Under the pieces are notes generated by a model, which worked only from the letters and a program-made list of their open reading frames with translations, had not been told where the DNA came from and did not search any database. A stretch of 64,000 nucleotides of DNA from a bacterium. GTDB lineage: Bacteria > Chloroflexota > Dormibacteria > Dormibacterales > Dormibacteraceae. The DNA is taken from contig SCQL01000033.1 in assembly GCA_004299235.1 (NCBI GenBank), forward strand, positions 84,846-148,845. Reading direction: 5' to 3'. The translations under genes were made by a program, and so were the position numbers. Shown one piece after another: positions 26,779-35,221 of this stretch (position 1 is the stretch's first letter; every line of letters starts with the position of its first letter).

Positions 26779-26925
26779 GGGCGTTCAGGTCTCCTGGCTC
26801 ACGGATCACCGCCCCCGTCCGCCTTCCCGAGTACCTCTCCACTCAGTGGCGTTGTCGGACGTAGGCTCCCCGCTCACAGTTGCGCGACAGCTCCGGTTTC
26901 GCACCGGATTCCCTTGATGCCGTAC
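26779..26925 (-). promoter_or_regulatory. Cobalamin (B12) riboswitch
   Basis: On the minus strand the classical conserved blocks appear in order. First is GAATCCGGTGCGAAACCGG with GCTGTCGCGCAACTGT, then GGGGAGCC. The B12-box core GCCACTG comes next, then GGAAGGCG, and last GTGAGCCAGGAGACCTG. It lies about 95 nt upstream of the DUF4430 start and directly after the ComB gene. It should repress the DUF4430-EcfT-EcfA-EcfS operon when adenosylcobalamin is plentiful. Confidence 0.92.
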
Positions 26926-26931
26926 CGAATC

Positions 26932-27618
26932 TTAGCCGTTCAGGCCGGATGCGCCTTTGGTCAGCCGCAGGCAGCCGCCGTCATGGACGACGGGCATGGC
27001 AAAGTCGAAGCGGTCCGGAACGAGGGCGAGGTCCAGGTCGGTGGGAGGAAAGCCCGGCCACGCGCCGCTGATCGCCCGTGCATAGCGGGCGCTTTCGCGC
27101 AGGGGTTGGAGAAGTCGATCGATGTCGGGCTGTTGCCGGCGGATGATCGCCTCCATGTAGCGGGCGCATGCATGGTCCTCCGGGTGATCGGCGGAGGCGA
27201 CCAGCGTCAACACCGATGGGCTCAGCGCGATGCAGGCGGCAACCGTCGCGCGAGCCACCACCAGGCTGGCCGCGAACATGTCGAGCCCGGGCGGAACTGA
27301 GGCGATGACCGGCACGCCGGCGCTGGAGCGCTGAATCAGCACGCGGCCCTCGAGGGCGGCGGCGTGGATCTGGGTCGGTGAGTTGCTGATGGCGATCCCC
27401 TTCACCGGCAAGGCCTCCTCCTCAGCTGAGAGCACGGCTCCCGGCGTGCGCGCCGCCAGGGTACGGGCCTCCGCCACGGTGGGCACGAGCAAGCACTCTT
27501 TGGCGCCGCCGGCAAGTGCGTATGCGCTGACCGTGAAGGACCGCAGGACGTCGATGACGACCACGACCCCACGTCCCTGCCGAGCCCCTTCGACGCCGGT
27601 CGCGTGGATGATGTCCAC
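26932..27618 (-). CDS. 2-phosphosulfolactate phosphatase family protein (ComB-like)
   Basis: 228 residues from the GTG at 27618. VVVVIDVLRSFTVSAYAL is the ComB-family signature with the catalytic Asp. LISRSSAG-type sequence (seen as VLIQRSSAGVP) and HPEDHACARYMEAI complete the family pattern. ComB removes phosphate from 2-phosphosulfolactate in coenzyme M synthesis, but bacterial homologues far from that pathway are common and their substrates unknown. It ends 7 nt before the riboswitch and is divergent from a cupin gene. Confidence 0.8.
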   Translation of the reverse strand: MDIIHATGVEGARQGRGVVVVIDVLRSFTVSAYALAGGAKECLLVPTVAEARTLAARTPGAVLSAEEEALPVKGIAISNSPTQIHAAALEGRVLIQRSSAGVPVIASVPPGLDMFAASLVVARATVAACIALSPSVLTLVASADHPEDHACARYMEAIIRRQQPDIDRLLQPLRESARYARAISGAWPGFPPTDLDLALVPDRFDFAMPVVHDGGCLRLTKGASGLNG

Positions 27619-27647
27619 ATGAAGATGGTGGGGCCTGCGGCCAGGGC

Positions 27648-27998
27648 ATGATATCGGCGAGAGTGCCAGCACCAGCCCCGGGCCCGCCGCACCGTCCATT
27701 CGGCTTCGAGCAGATCGCCGACTGCGGCTCGATGCGCGTCGTCGGCTTGCGGCTGGAGCCGGGACAGAACGTACCTGAGCACCGGAACGCCATCCCCGTC
27801 GCGCTGATCGTCACCGAGGGACGGCTCAATTTCGACGATGGCATGAATTCGGGCCAGGTCGGCGCCGGGGAGATGCTTCTGATCAACCCGGGCGAGCGCC
27901 ACACGTACCGCGCCGACGTCGATACGTCGGCCTACCTCGTATTCGCGGGCCTTCCCGGCGTGCGAAGCCGCACGTGGACCTTGCGGCGCAAGCACTGA
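27648..27998 (+). CDS. Cupin-domain protein
   Basis: 116 residues. It is a single small cupin barrel. LRLEPGQNVPEHRNAIPVAL is motif 1 (with PxHxN-type metal ligand spacing reduced to one His) and INPGERHTYRADVD is motif 2 with G-x-x-H. Such stand-alone cupins are sensors or small isomerases/dioxygenases. No partner is obvious. It is divergent from the ComB gene with 29 nt between. Confidence 0.75.
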   Translation: MISARVPAPAPGPPHRPFGFEQIADCGSMRVVGLRLEPGQNVPEHRNAIPVALIVTEGRLNFDDGMNSGQVGAGEMLLINPGERHTYRADVDTSAYLVFAGLPGVRSRTWTLRRKH

Positions 27999-28020
27999 CA
28001 GGGTCGAGGCATCGCGCCGC

Positions 28021-28584
28021 CTATGGGGCGTTCCAGAGCGCCAGGACGCGGTTGCGGCCATCGTCGCGAAGCACGCTCAACGTCGCGACATCGAGCTGCA
28101 GCTTGGCGGCGGCCGAGATGTCGATGCGCAACCACGCGACCGCGACCGCACGAAGGATGTGGCCGTGGGCGAACGCGAGCACCCGGCCGGTGGTGCCCGC
28201 CGCCAGGGCGATGAACTGCTGCGCTCGGGCGTAGATCTGCGCCGGCGTCTCACCGCCCGGACAGCCGTCCTTGTACAGCTCCCAGTCAGGGCGCGACTCA
28301 TGGATCGTCTTGGAGGTCAGGCCTTCGTAGTCGCCGTAGTCGACCTCGCGCAGAAAGGAGCTCAGGCGTGGATTGGGGAAACCCGCCAGGTCGGCCGTGC
28401 GCGCGGCGCGCCGCAGGGGGCTCGAGTACACGACGTCGAAATGGATGCCGGCGAGTCGAGGGCGCAGCGCCGCGGCCTTTTCCTCACCGCGAGGCGTCAG
28501 CGGTAGGTCGGTGCTCCCGGTGTGGCGGCCGTTGAGACTCCACTCGGTCTCCCCGTGGCGCGCGAGGTAGAGCTCGAGCGTCAG
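28021..28584 (-). CDS. Histidine phosphatase (phosphoglycerate mutase-like)
   Basis: About 187 residues. LYLARHGETEWSLNGRHTG is the RHG catalytic motif, YSSPLRRAARTA the second Arg, and LAFAHGHILRAV the second catalytic His. The start is awkward. The only ATG/GTG/TTG in frame is at 28683, overlapping the upstream gene by about 100 nt. A CTG at 28584 overlaps the upstream TGA by 4 nt (CTGA) and sits exactly where family members begin. I give the CTG start. Confidence 0.8.
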   Translation of the reverse strand: MTLELYLARHGETEWSLNGRHTGSTDLPLTPRGEEKAAALRPRLAGIHFDVVYSSPLRRAARTADLAGFPNPRLSSFLREVDYGDYEGLTSKTIHESRPDWELYKDGCPGGETPAQIYARAQQFIALAAGTTGRVLAFAHGHILRAVAVAWLRIDISAAAKLQLDVATLSVLRDDGRNRVLALWNAP

Positions 28585-29165
28585 GCGGGCTTGCCCATCA
28601 TCTCGGGCCGGCCCGAACGCAGAGAGCGGCCGGCGCTCTCGATCACGGCGCCCGCGCGCACACGCTGCCCGGGACGCACGCACACCAGGCCCACCGCGGC
28701 CTGGCCGCCCTGCTGCTTGAGCGCCTCGTTGACGGCCGAGAGGACGCGGTTGGCGGCATGGGCGGTGCCCGCCACATCGGTGTCCGGAAGAATCGCCAGA
28801 AGCTGCGGCGGGGTGCGGCCGACGACACCGGGGGTGTCGACGTCACGCACCGTGCCCGCCAGGGCGGCGGCCATGGTCTTGAGCGTCTCGTCCGCTGTGC
28901 CCGCGCCGTTGGCCTCGATCAGCAGCACGCCCAGGTTGCGCTGGTAGCGGTGCGCGCGCGCCAGCTCGTCCTCGAGCACCGGGCGGACGAACCGCTCGTT
29001 GAACAGGCCGGTGGCTCGGTCGACGATGTGGAGAGGCTCGGCTTGCGGGTCATCGGCCTTCACGCCACATGACGGGCAGAAGACGGCGCCATGGGGCAGC
29101 AGCGATCCGCAAGCCTGGCATGTCTGGGCCTCCGGCCGGCGGCGGAGGAAGTCGCCAATCGGCAT
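28581..29165 (-). CDS. Zinc-ribbon protein with degenerate GGDEF domain
   Basis: 194 residues. Cys16, Cys19, Cys30 and Cys33 form an N-terminal zinc ribbon (CQACGSLL ... CPSCG). DRATGLFNERFVRPVLEDEL and RAHRYQRNLGVLLIEANG then match the opening of GGDEF domains. Where the catalytic GGDEF loop should be the sequence reads VGRTPPQLLAILPDTD, so diguanylate cyclase activity is not expected. It could bind nucleotides or proteins as a pseudo-enzyme. It is coupled to the downstream histidine phosphatase. Confidence 0.65.
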   Translation of the reverse strand: MPIGDFLRRRPEAQTCQACGSLLPHGAVFCPSCGVKADDPQAEPLHIVDRATGLFNERFVRPVLEDELARAHRYQRNLGVLLIEANGAGTADETLKTMAAALAGTVRDVDTPGVVGRTPPQLLAILPDTDVAGTAHAANRVLSAVNEALKQQGGQAAVGLVCVRPGQRVRAGAVIESAGRSLRSGRPEMMGKPA

Positions 29166-29229
29166 TCGGTTAAGCCTATCAGCCGAGTGCTTGAGGCCTG
29201 AAATCAGCCGCCCCCGGGTGATCGCGCCG

Positions 29230-29568
29230 TCAGCCCACCGCGGCGGCGGGAGATGTCAACCAGCTGTCCGCCCATGCCGCGACCGCGGACAGCACGGGCT
29301 CGAGGGCGCGGCCGCGCGACGTCAGTCGATAGCTCACGCGCACCGGTGGTCCTGGATCGACGAGGCGCTCGACGATGCCTTCAGTCTCGAGCTCACGCAA
29401 GCGCTCGGTGAGGACGCGGTCGCTGATGCCGGGAATGCCGGCCAGCAGCTGGTTGAAGCGAGCGGGTGCGGGGATGAGCCCCTTCACGACCGCCCCCGTC
29501 CAACGCTTCCCGATCAGCTCGATGGCGCGCTGAAAGGGCGCGCTGTAGTCGAGGCCCCCACCGACCAT
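29230..29568 (-). CDS. HxlR-family transcriptional regulator
   Basis: 112 residues. It is a winged-helix protein with the HxlR pattern: AIELIGKRWTGAVVKGLI, RFNQLLAGIPGISDRVLTERL as helix-turn-helix, and VSYRLTSRGRALEPVL as the wing. The usual N-terminal CxxC-type Cys (redox or aldehyde sensing in some HxlR members) is absent. It is divergent from a membrane protein gene at 29707 that it may control. Confidence 0.85.
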   Translation of the reverse strand: MVGGGLDYSAPFQRAIELIGKRWTGAVVKGLIPAPARFNQLLAGIPGISDRVLTERLRELETEGIVERLVDPGPPVRVSYRLTSRGRALEPVLSAVAAWADSWLTSPAAAVG

Positions 29569-29706
29569 GGGGAGAGATTCTATGCGCTATCGGAGGTCTC
29601 CGAAAGCACCGCGCCGTGGATTCGCTGAAATTTTCCGGCGGCGAAACTTCCTCATGTCGTCGCCCGCCTGGAGTGGTCAGCGTGAGCGCGCAGGCGGAGG
29701 TGCGCG

Positions 29707-30210
29707 TTGGAATCGCGGCCTGGGCGTAGACTCCGGCTGTGGGCCTCTTCGCGTAGCGTGCGCTGGCTGTCACTGATCGTCGGCATCGCGTTGGTGGCCG
29801 TCGCGTTCGTCGCCGCGACACGCGTCGCCGACACACGCGAAGGCCTCGTCGCCGAGGTGATCACGCTCCTGGGCGGCCTGGCCGGGATATGCCTGGTCTT
29901 CTACGGCCTGTTCGCCAACATGCGCCCGGTGCCGCCGGTGGATCGGCCGGCGACGCGGATCGACGCACGGCCGGCAACCCGGATCGCATCCGCGAAGGAC
30001 CTGCTCTTCGGCGCCGGCGGCCTGGCTCTTGCCGCGGTCCTGCTGAGCGGCCTGGCGGTCAGTGGGGGCATCCAGTGGGCCGGGCTCGGCTTGATCGCTC
30101 TCTTGCCGATGATCGCGGGCAGCGCGTATCTGTGTGCGCGATTCCTGCGTTCGCCGGCGCGGGACTGGACGCTCGACCTCAGGAGGTCGAAGAGCCGCAG
30201 GGAGCCTTAG
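29707..30210 (+). CDS. Small membrane protein of unknown function
   Basis: 167 residues from a TTG with GGAGG 6 nt upstream. Four hydrophobic segments are visible: WLSLIVGIALVAVAFVAA, VITLLGGLAGICLVFYGLF, GAGGLALAAVLLSGLAV and LGLIALLPMIAGSAYL. A basic/Asp loop (residues 75-95) sits between the pairs. No family is recognised. It is divergent from the HxlR gene and overlaps the PspC gene end by 4 nt. Confidence 0.55.
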   Translation: MESRPGRRLRLWASSRSVRWLSLIVGIALVAVAFVAATRVADTREGLVAEVITLLGGLAGICLVFYGLFANMRPVPPVDRPATRIDARPATRIASAKDLLFGAGGLALAAVLLSGLAVSGGIQWAGLGLIALLPMIAGSAYLCARFLRSPARDWTLDLRRSKSRREP

Positions 30211-30734
30211 GGCTTCCGCGCGAGAGCGCGCACCAGGAGAAGGATGCCGAGGGCGATCAGGCCTGCGGGCCACAGGACTGACCAGTTGACCAGCCCGATG
30301 TTGTTGGCCAGGAACACCAGGCCGAAGCCGACGAGGATGAGGCCCAGCAGCACGGAAGCCGAGGCCGTCACCACCGTGGTCGCCGCCGGCGGCGTCTCCG
30401 GGACCGCCTGGGTCGCAGGGGCCTCAGGCGACGCCGGCGGTGGAGGCGGGGCGGGCCTCGGCCGCGCGAAAAGGCCTCTCACATCCGCCCAGGCGCGCCT
30501 CAGATCGGCGGACATGGAGTCGAGGCTGGACCCGCCTGTCACCTGGCGCTCGGGCATCACCAGCCACAGGGCGAGATAGACGACGACACCGATGCCCTGC
30601 AGGAAGGCGAGCAGGACGAAAGCCAGGCGCACCCACAGCGGATCGACGTGGAAACCCTCGGCCAGGCCCGAGCAAACGCCCCCGAGCATGCGGTCCGAGC
30701 CGCGGTAGAACCTTTGGCCGGTCGCTGGTTGCAT
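30207..30734 (-). CDS. PspC-domain membrane protein
   Basis: 175 residues from the ATG at 30734. RFYRGSDRMLGGVCSGLAEG followed by DPLWVRLAFVLLAFLQGIGV is a typical PspC domain (envelope-stress proteins and anti-sigma-like membrane proteins). A Pro/Ala-rich linker leads to two more TM helices at the C-terminus, ending LALGILLLVRALARKP-like. It lies 31 nt after folC on the same strand. Confidence 0.85.
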   Translation of the reverse strand: MQPATGQRFYRGSDRMLGGVCSGLAEGFHVDPLWVRLAFVLLAFLQGIGVVVYLALWLVMPERQVTGGSSLDSMSADLRRAWADVRGLFARPRPAPPPPPASPEAPATQAVPETPPAATTVVTASASVLLGLILVGFGLVFLANNIGLVNWSVLWPAGLIALGILLLVRALARKP

Positions 30735-30765
30735 CGTCCACCGCAATTACTACCAGACCCGCTCG

Positions 30766-32031
30766 CTACACGCGCGTGGCGAGGATCTCGCCGACCAGAT
30801 ACAGCGAGCCGCACACGAGCACGTTGCCATCGGGTCCCGCCAGCTCCCTGGCGTGTTCGAGCGCCGCGCCCGCGGGCCGGACCGCCTCAGCTCCCGACCC
30901 GTAGGCCGACGCGAGCTGCTCGGCAGGCACCGCATGCCCACCGGCGCTCACGGGCTCGGTGAAGACGGTGGCCTCCGGGCTCAGAGTTCGCAGGGCGGCC
31001 AGGAGCTGGAACGGATCGCGCTCGCTCAGCATGGCGAAGACGGTGATCAGCCGCTCCGTGCCGATGAGGTGCCGGAGGGCCGTTCCCGCCTTGGCCATCG
31101 CCGCCGGGTTGTGGCCGCCGTCCAGGATGACCCGCGGCCGCCGGCCGATCACCTGGAGCCGGCCCGGCCAGCGCGTCGAAGCCAGTCCGTCGCGGACGGC
31201 GTCATCGGCGGCCCCGTCCAGGAGCTGCGCGGCGGCGACGGCGAGCGCGGCATTCGCCGGCTGGTAGTCACCCACGAGCGGCAGCTCCAGGCCGGCGTGC
31301 TCGAAGCCGGGGCCGGTGACGGTCAGGGTGTGGCCGTCCCAGCCACGCGAGGTCGATTCGACCTGGATCTCGCGGCCGAGACGCCAGATCGGCGCCGCCG
31401 CGAGCCGCGCATGCTCCTCGACGATCTCGAGCGCCGCGCCCTCGCAACCGGTGATGACGTGGTCACCGGGCTTGACGATGGCGGCCTTCTCGTGTGCGAT
31501 CTGCTCGATCGTGTCGCCCAGGTACTTCTGGTGGTCCAGGTCGACGTTGGTGATCATCGCCACGCCAAGGTCCAGGGCATTGGTGGCGTCGAGGCGCCCG
31601 CCCAGACCGACCTCGCAGACCAGCCGATCGGTGCGGGGCGCGAGGTAGGCCAGCGCCATCGCCGTCAGCATCTCGAACTCGGTCGCCTGCCCCATGCCGG
31701 CGGCGATCGCCTCCAGCGCGGGCATGATGGCCTGCAGCGTTTCGACGAACTCGTCTTCGCCGATCGGACGGCCGTTGACCTCGATCCGTTCGGTGTACGA
31801 GATCAGGTGGGGCTTGGGCATGAACCCCACGTCGTGACCGGCCGCGCGCAGGATCGAAGCGAGGCAGGCCCCGGTCGAGCCCTTGCCGTTGGTGCCCGCG
31901 ATGAGCGCGCCCTTGAGACCTCGGTCCGGGCGGCCGAGACGGTCGAGGAGCGCTCTCGTCCGTTCCGTGCCCAGCTTCATCCCGAACCGGCCCTGCTTGG
32001 AGATGTAGGCCAGCGCTTCCGCGTACGTCAC
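30766..32031 (-). CDS. folC: Bifunctional folylpolyglutamate synthase/dihydrofolate synthase
   Basis: 421 residues from a GTG. The Mur-ligase-type ATP site is LIAGTNGKGSTGACLASIL, followed by GFMPKPHLISYTERIEVNG and TNVDLDHQKYLGDTIEQIA, all diagnostic of FolC. It adds glutamate to dihydropteroate or folates. It is 14 nt downstream of folD in a leftward folB-larC-folD-folC operon, so one-carbon metabolism is grouped here. Confidence 0.95.
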   Translation of the reverse strand: MTYAEALAYISKQGRFGMKLGTERTRALLDRLGRPDRGLKGALIAGTNGKGSTGACLASILRAAGHDVGFMPKPHLISYTERIEVNGRPIGEDEFVETLQAIMPALEAIAAGMGQATEFEMLTAMALAYLAPRTDRLVCEVGLGGRLDATNALDLGVAMITNVDLDHQKYLGDTIEQIAHEKAAIVKPGDHVITGCEGAALEIVEEHARLAAAPIWRLGREIQVESTSRGWDGHTLTVTGPGFEHAGLELPLVGDYQPANAALAVAAAQLLDGAADDAVRDGLASTRWPGRLQVIGRRPRVILDGGHNPAAMAKAGTALRHLIGTERLITVFAMLSERDPFQLLAALRTLSPEATVFTEPVSAGGHAVPAEQLASAYGSGAEAVRPAGAALEHARELAGPDGNVLVCGSLYLVGEILATRV

Positions 32032-32045
32032 GCCGTCATTGTCGA

Positions 32046-32897
32046 TTAGGGGCGGCGGCGCACCTCGGCTTGGTACGTGTTCTTGATCAGCATCGCGCGT
32101 GTCATCGGGCCGACACCGCCCGGGTTCGGGGTCAACCAGCCGGCCACCTCCTCGACCCGCGGGCCGAGGTCGCCCACCTGCCTCCCGTCTGCCCAGTTGG
32201 TGCTGACGTCAACGACCGTCGCGCCTGCCTTGACCATGTCCCTGGTGATCAGGTTGGCCCTGCCGGCGGCCGCGACCAGGATGTCGGCGGCGCTCGTGTA
32301 ACCGGCGAGGTCCTGAGTCCTCGTGTGGCACAGCGTCACGGTCGCGTTGCGCTTGAGCAGCAGCAGAGCGGTGGGTTTGCCGACCAGGTTGCTCCGGCCG
32401 ACCACAACCGCATGCGCGCCTTCCATTTGCACCCCCGCCCGATCGAGCAGCTCGACGATGCCCGCGGGCGTGCACGGTTCGACCCCTCCCGGCAGTCCGA
32501 GCGCGACGCGACCCGCATTGATGGGATGAAACCCGTCGACATCCTTGACGGGATCTAAAGCCAGCACCACTTGGGTCATGTCGATGTGTCGAGGCGCGGG
32601 CTGCTGCACCAGGATGCCGCTCACGCTCTGGTCCCTATTCAAGCGGTCGACGAGCGCCAGCAGCTCTTCGGTGGTGGTCTGAGCCGGCAGGCGATGATCC
32701 TCGGAATCGATGCCCACCTGGCCTGCGTTTTTTTGCTTGAGCTCCACGTACCGCGCCGAAGCGGGGTCGTCACCGACCAGCACGGTCGCGAGCTTGGGGC
32801 GCGAACCGCCGCGGGCGATGTGTGAGGCGACCGCGCGGGCGGTCTCTTCGAAGATCTGTTGGGCGACGGACTTGCCGTCCAGGACGCGAGCGGTCAC
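32046..32897 (-). CDS. folD: Methylenetetrahydrofolate dehydrogenase/cyclohydrolase
   Basis: 283 residues from a GTG. YVELKQKNAGQVGID holds the catalytic Tyr/Lys pair (Y-x-x-x-K). GILVQQPAPRHID, PVKDVDGFHPINAG and VVVGRSNLVGKPTALLLL are the FolD signatures, and TPNPGGVGPMTRAML is the C-terminal PGGVGPxT motif. It interconverts methylene-, methenyl- and formyl-THF using NADP. Length is standard. Confidence 0.96.
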   Translation of the reverse strand: MTARVLDGKSVAQQIFEETARAVASHIARGGSRPKLATVLVGDDPASARYVELKQKNAGQVGIDSEDHRLPAQTTTEELLALVDRLNRDQSVSGILVQQPAPRHIDMTQVVLALDPVKDVDGFHPINAGRVALGLPGGVEPCTPAGIVELLDRAGVQMEGAHAVVVGRSNLVGKPTALLLLKRNATVTLCHTRTQDLAGYTSAADILVAAAGRANLITRDMVKAGATVVDVSTNWADGRQVGDLGPRVEEVAGWLTPNPGGVGPMTRAMLIKNTYQAEVRRRP

Positions 32898-32996
32898 CGG
32901 CTAATTGTCGCCGGGGTGTCGCTCGCGGCGTCGACGGTGCGCCGCGACATCCAGGGAACGCACCGCCGAGCCCGAAGGCACCGGGGCCCCGCCGGC

Positions 32997-34151
32997 TTAG
33001 ATCAGGCCCAATTCCCTGCGGGCGGCCTCTGCCACCAGGCGCATGACCTCGCGCAGGTCGCGCCCCGTCTCACGTGAGATCCGCCGGCAGTCCTCGTACT
33101 CAGGCGCCGCATCGACCGGCCTGCCGCCCAGCTCTTTGACTTTGACGCGCGCCCTTCCGAGCTCTGTCTGGACCTCGATGATGGTTCGCTGCGCGATCAC
33201 CCGCTGCGCCACCGTCATGCGCACCCCCATGGTGGTGCTGTGCCGGAGCAGGTGATCGCTCAGGCGAGCGGCCAGCTCGGGGGGGGACATGACGGAAATC
33301 AGATGACCCGGCCGGCCCTTTTTCATCAGGGTAGGGGTGGTGCTCACATCGAGCGCGCCCGCGGCCATGAGGTCTTCACAGAGCGCCGCGATGAGGTTGG
33401 GCGCCATGTCGTCCAGGTTGGTCTCGATGAGGGTGACTCCGGTCTCGCGTTCGACTTCCTCACCGATCCACACCGCCAGCGCATTGCCTGGAGACTGGCG
33501 GGCGCCGATGCCGTAGCCGATCGCTTTGAGGGACATCGCCGGCCGCAGGAATATCGCCGAGGCGGCCAGGATGGCCGCGCCGGTCGGCGTCACCAGCTCC
33601 CGGCCGTCCTCGGCCGGCTCGAACACCGCACCCGTGCCCTCGAGCACACGCAGGCTCGCCGGCGCCGGCAGCGGCATCGCATCCTTGCGACCCCGAGGCG
33701 CCGGGAGCGGTGAGGCGAACACGCGGTTGACGCCGAGGCCGTGGAGGAGCCAGAAGGCGCCGACCACATCGACCAGCGTGTCGGCCCCGCCGAGCTCGTG
33801 AAGGTGAAGCTTCTCTTCGGCAAGGCCGTGGATGCGGGCTTCAGCGCGAGCCAGCCTGTCGACGGCGGCGAGCGCCGGCGTCTTGACCTGGTCGGGTAAA
33901 TCCGCGTCTTCGACCGCGGCGCGCAGCGCCGGCACCGTCCGCTCGACTCGATCCGAGGTTTCGATCACGACCCGCGTGCCGCCGACGTGGCCGCGTTCCT
34001 CCCGCCGCACGTCGACGCTGACCTCGTCCCCGAGCCTGAGCGCCGCGACCGCGGCGTCGAGCAGGGCGCGATCCGCGCCCGAGTCGATGAGCGCGCCGAG
34101 CGTCATGTCGCCGGAGATGCCCGCAAAGCAGTCGAAGTACGCGATGGTCAT
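32997..34151 (-). CDS. larC: Nickel-pincer cofactor biosynthesis protein LarC (DUF111)
   Basis: 384 residues. It begins IAYFDCFAGISGDMTLGALI, the invariant LarC start, with LHLHELGGADTLVDVVG and ETNLDDMAPNLIAALCEDLM further in. LarC inserts Ni into the pyridinium dithiocarboxylate mononucleotide in a CTP-dependent reaction to make the lactate-racemase-type cofactor. Here it is a single intact ORF; many genomes split it by a frameshift. LarB and LarE are not in the window. It overlaps folB by 4 nt (ATGA), so it is translationally coupled to a folate gene. Confidence 0.9.
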   Translation of the reverse strand: MTIAYFDCFAGISGDMTLGALIDSGADRALLDAAVAALRLGDEVSVDVRREERGHVGGTRVVIETSDRVERTVPALRAAVEDADLPDQVKTPALAAVDRLARAEARIHGLAEEKLHLHELGGADTLVDVVGAFWLLHGLGVNRVFASPLPAPRGRKDAMPLPAPASLRVLEGTGAVFEPAEDGRELVTPTGAAILAASAIFLRPAMSLKAIGYGIGARQSPGNALAVWIGEEVERETGVTLIETNLDDMAPNLIAALCEDLMAAGALDVSTTPTLMKKGRPGHLISVMSPPELAARLSDHLLRHSTTMGVRMTVAQRVIAQRTIIEVQTELGRARVKVKELGGRPVDAAPEYEDCRRISRETGRDLREVMRLVAEAARRELGLI

Positions 34152-34504
34152 CCGCGTGTCCTGCTGATGTGCACAGCGGCCGCATCGATCGGTTGCATGC
34201 TCGCCGGACGCTTGGCGATCCGCACCGAGACGGCGCCCACCCGCGGCAGGTCGAGCACACGATCCGCGATGCGGCCGGCCAGCGTTTCGAGGAGTTTGAC
34301 GGATTCGCCCTCGACGACCTCTTTGGCGATGGCACGAACCCGGGTGTAGTCGACGGTGTCCTCGAGCCGGTCCGTGAGCCCTGGCTCGCTCAGGTCGCAG
34401 TCGACTTCGACATCGACCCTGAATTCCTGCGCCTGCTCGCGCTCAGCCGGACGCACGCCGTGCCGGCCCTGAAACGACATGCCCGCCAGGAGGATGCGGT
34501 CCAC
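34148..34504 (-). CDS. folB: Dihydroneopterin aldolase
   Basis: 118 residues from a GTG. ILLAGMSFQGRHGVRPAERE is the FolB start (GxxGxHGVxxxE), with LEDTVDYTRV and ESVKLLETLAGRIAD completing the pterin-binding site. It cleaves dihydroneopterin to hydroxymethyl-dihydropterin and glycolaldehyde in folate synthesis. It is the first gene of the leftward folB-larC-folD-folC operon and is divergent from a GNAT gene (34 nt between starts). Confidence 0.93.
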   Translation of the reverse strand: MDRILLAGMSFQGRHGVRPAEREQAQEFRVDVEVDCDLSEPGLTDRLEDTVDYTRVRAIAKEVVEGESVKLLETLAGRIADRVLDLPRVGAVSVRIAKRPASMQPIDAAAVHISRTRG

Positions 34505-34538
34505 GGGTCAATTGTGCCCGCGGCCTAGACTGGGCGGC

Positions 34539-35063
34539 GTGACCAGCCCCAAGGTTGACGTCCGGCCTGCGGCCGAGCATGACCTCGGAGCGTTGAACGC
34601 CATCTACAACCACTACGCCGCCGAGACCCATTACACGTTCGACGTCGAGCCGATCCCCATGGACGCCCGCCGCGAGTGGTTCAGCCACTACGCCGGCACG
34701 GGCCGGTACCGCCTCCTGGTCGCCGATCTGGGGGGTCAGGTCGTCGGCTACGCATGCAGCGGCCGGTTCCGGCCCCGGCCCGGTTACGCGACGTCGGTGG
34801 AGACCAGCGTGTACCTGTCGCCCGAAGCCGTCGGCCGGGGCGCCGGGTCGCGGCTTTACGAGGAGCTGTTCAAGTCACTCGAAAATGAGGACGTGCACCG
34901 CGCGTACGCGGGAATCGCCCTGCCCAACCCCGCGTCGGTGGCGCTGCACGAGCGGTTCGGGTTCAAGCGCGTGGCGCACTTCACCGAGCAGGGGCGCAAG
35001 TTCGGACGGTTCTGGGACGTCGGCTGGTTCGAAAAACCCCTCGGCGCCGCGGTGGCAACCTAA
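34539..35063 (+). CDS. GNAT-family N-acetyltransferase (phosphinothricin/methionine sulfoximine acetyltransferase-like)
   Basis: 174 residues from the GTG at 34539. VRPAAEHDLGALNAIYNHY, then ETSVYLSPEAVGRGAGSRLYEEL with the acetyl-CoA loop, and NPASVALHERFGFKRV with FWDVGWFEKPL match the Pat/MddA branch. These acetylate phosphinothricin or methionine sulfoximine-type glutamate analogues; the true substrate is not proven. It stands alone. Confidence 0.85.
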   Translation: MTSPKVDVRPAAEHDLGALNAIYNHYAAETHYTFDVEPIPMDARREWFSHYAGTGRYRLLVADLGGQVVGYACSGRFRPRPGYATSVETSVYLSPEAVGRGAGSRLYEELFKSLENEDVHRAYAGIALPNPASVALHERFGFKRVAHFTEQGRKFGRFWDVGWFEKPLGAAVAT

Positions 35064-35201
35064 CCTCCACGAATACCTGCGCCCGCCGGCCCGATCAGGA
35101 TCGGTCTGGTCCAGGGTGCTGCCCCGGGCCTGCCAGGTGCCCCTGCCCGAGTTACCTTGATGCGCCCTACCCAGATACTTGACCCTGAATATCCGAGCTG
35201 T

Positions 35202-35221
35202 TATATTCTAATTGGAATATA
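35202..35221. promoter_or_regulatory. Perfect inverted repeat at the padR start, candidate PadR operator
   Basis: TATATTC and GAATATA arms separated by 6 nt end at the A of the padR ATG (35221). The AT-rich island is conspicuous in this GC-rich DNA. PadR repressors bind such dyads and usually repress their own gene plus the adjacent pump, so autoregulation of padR-emrB is inferred. Confidence 0.55.
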
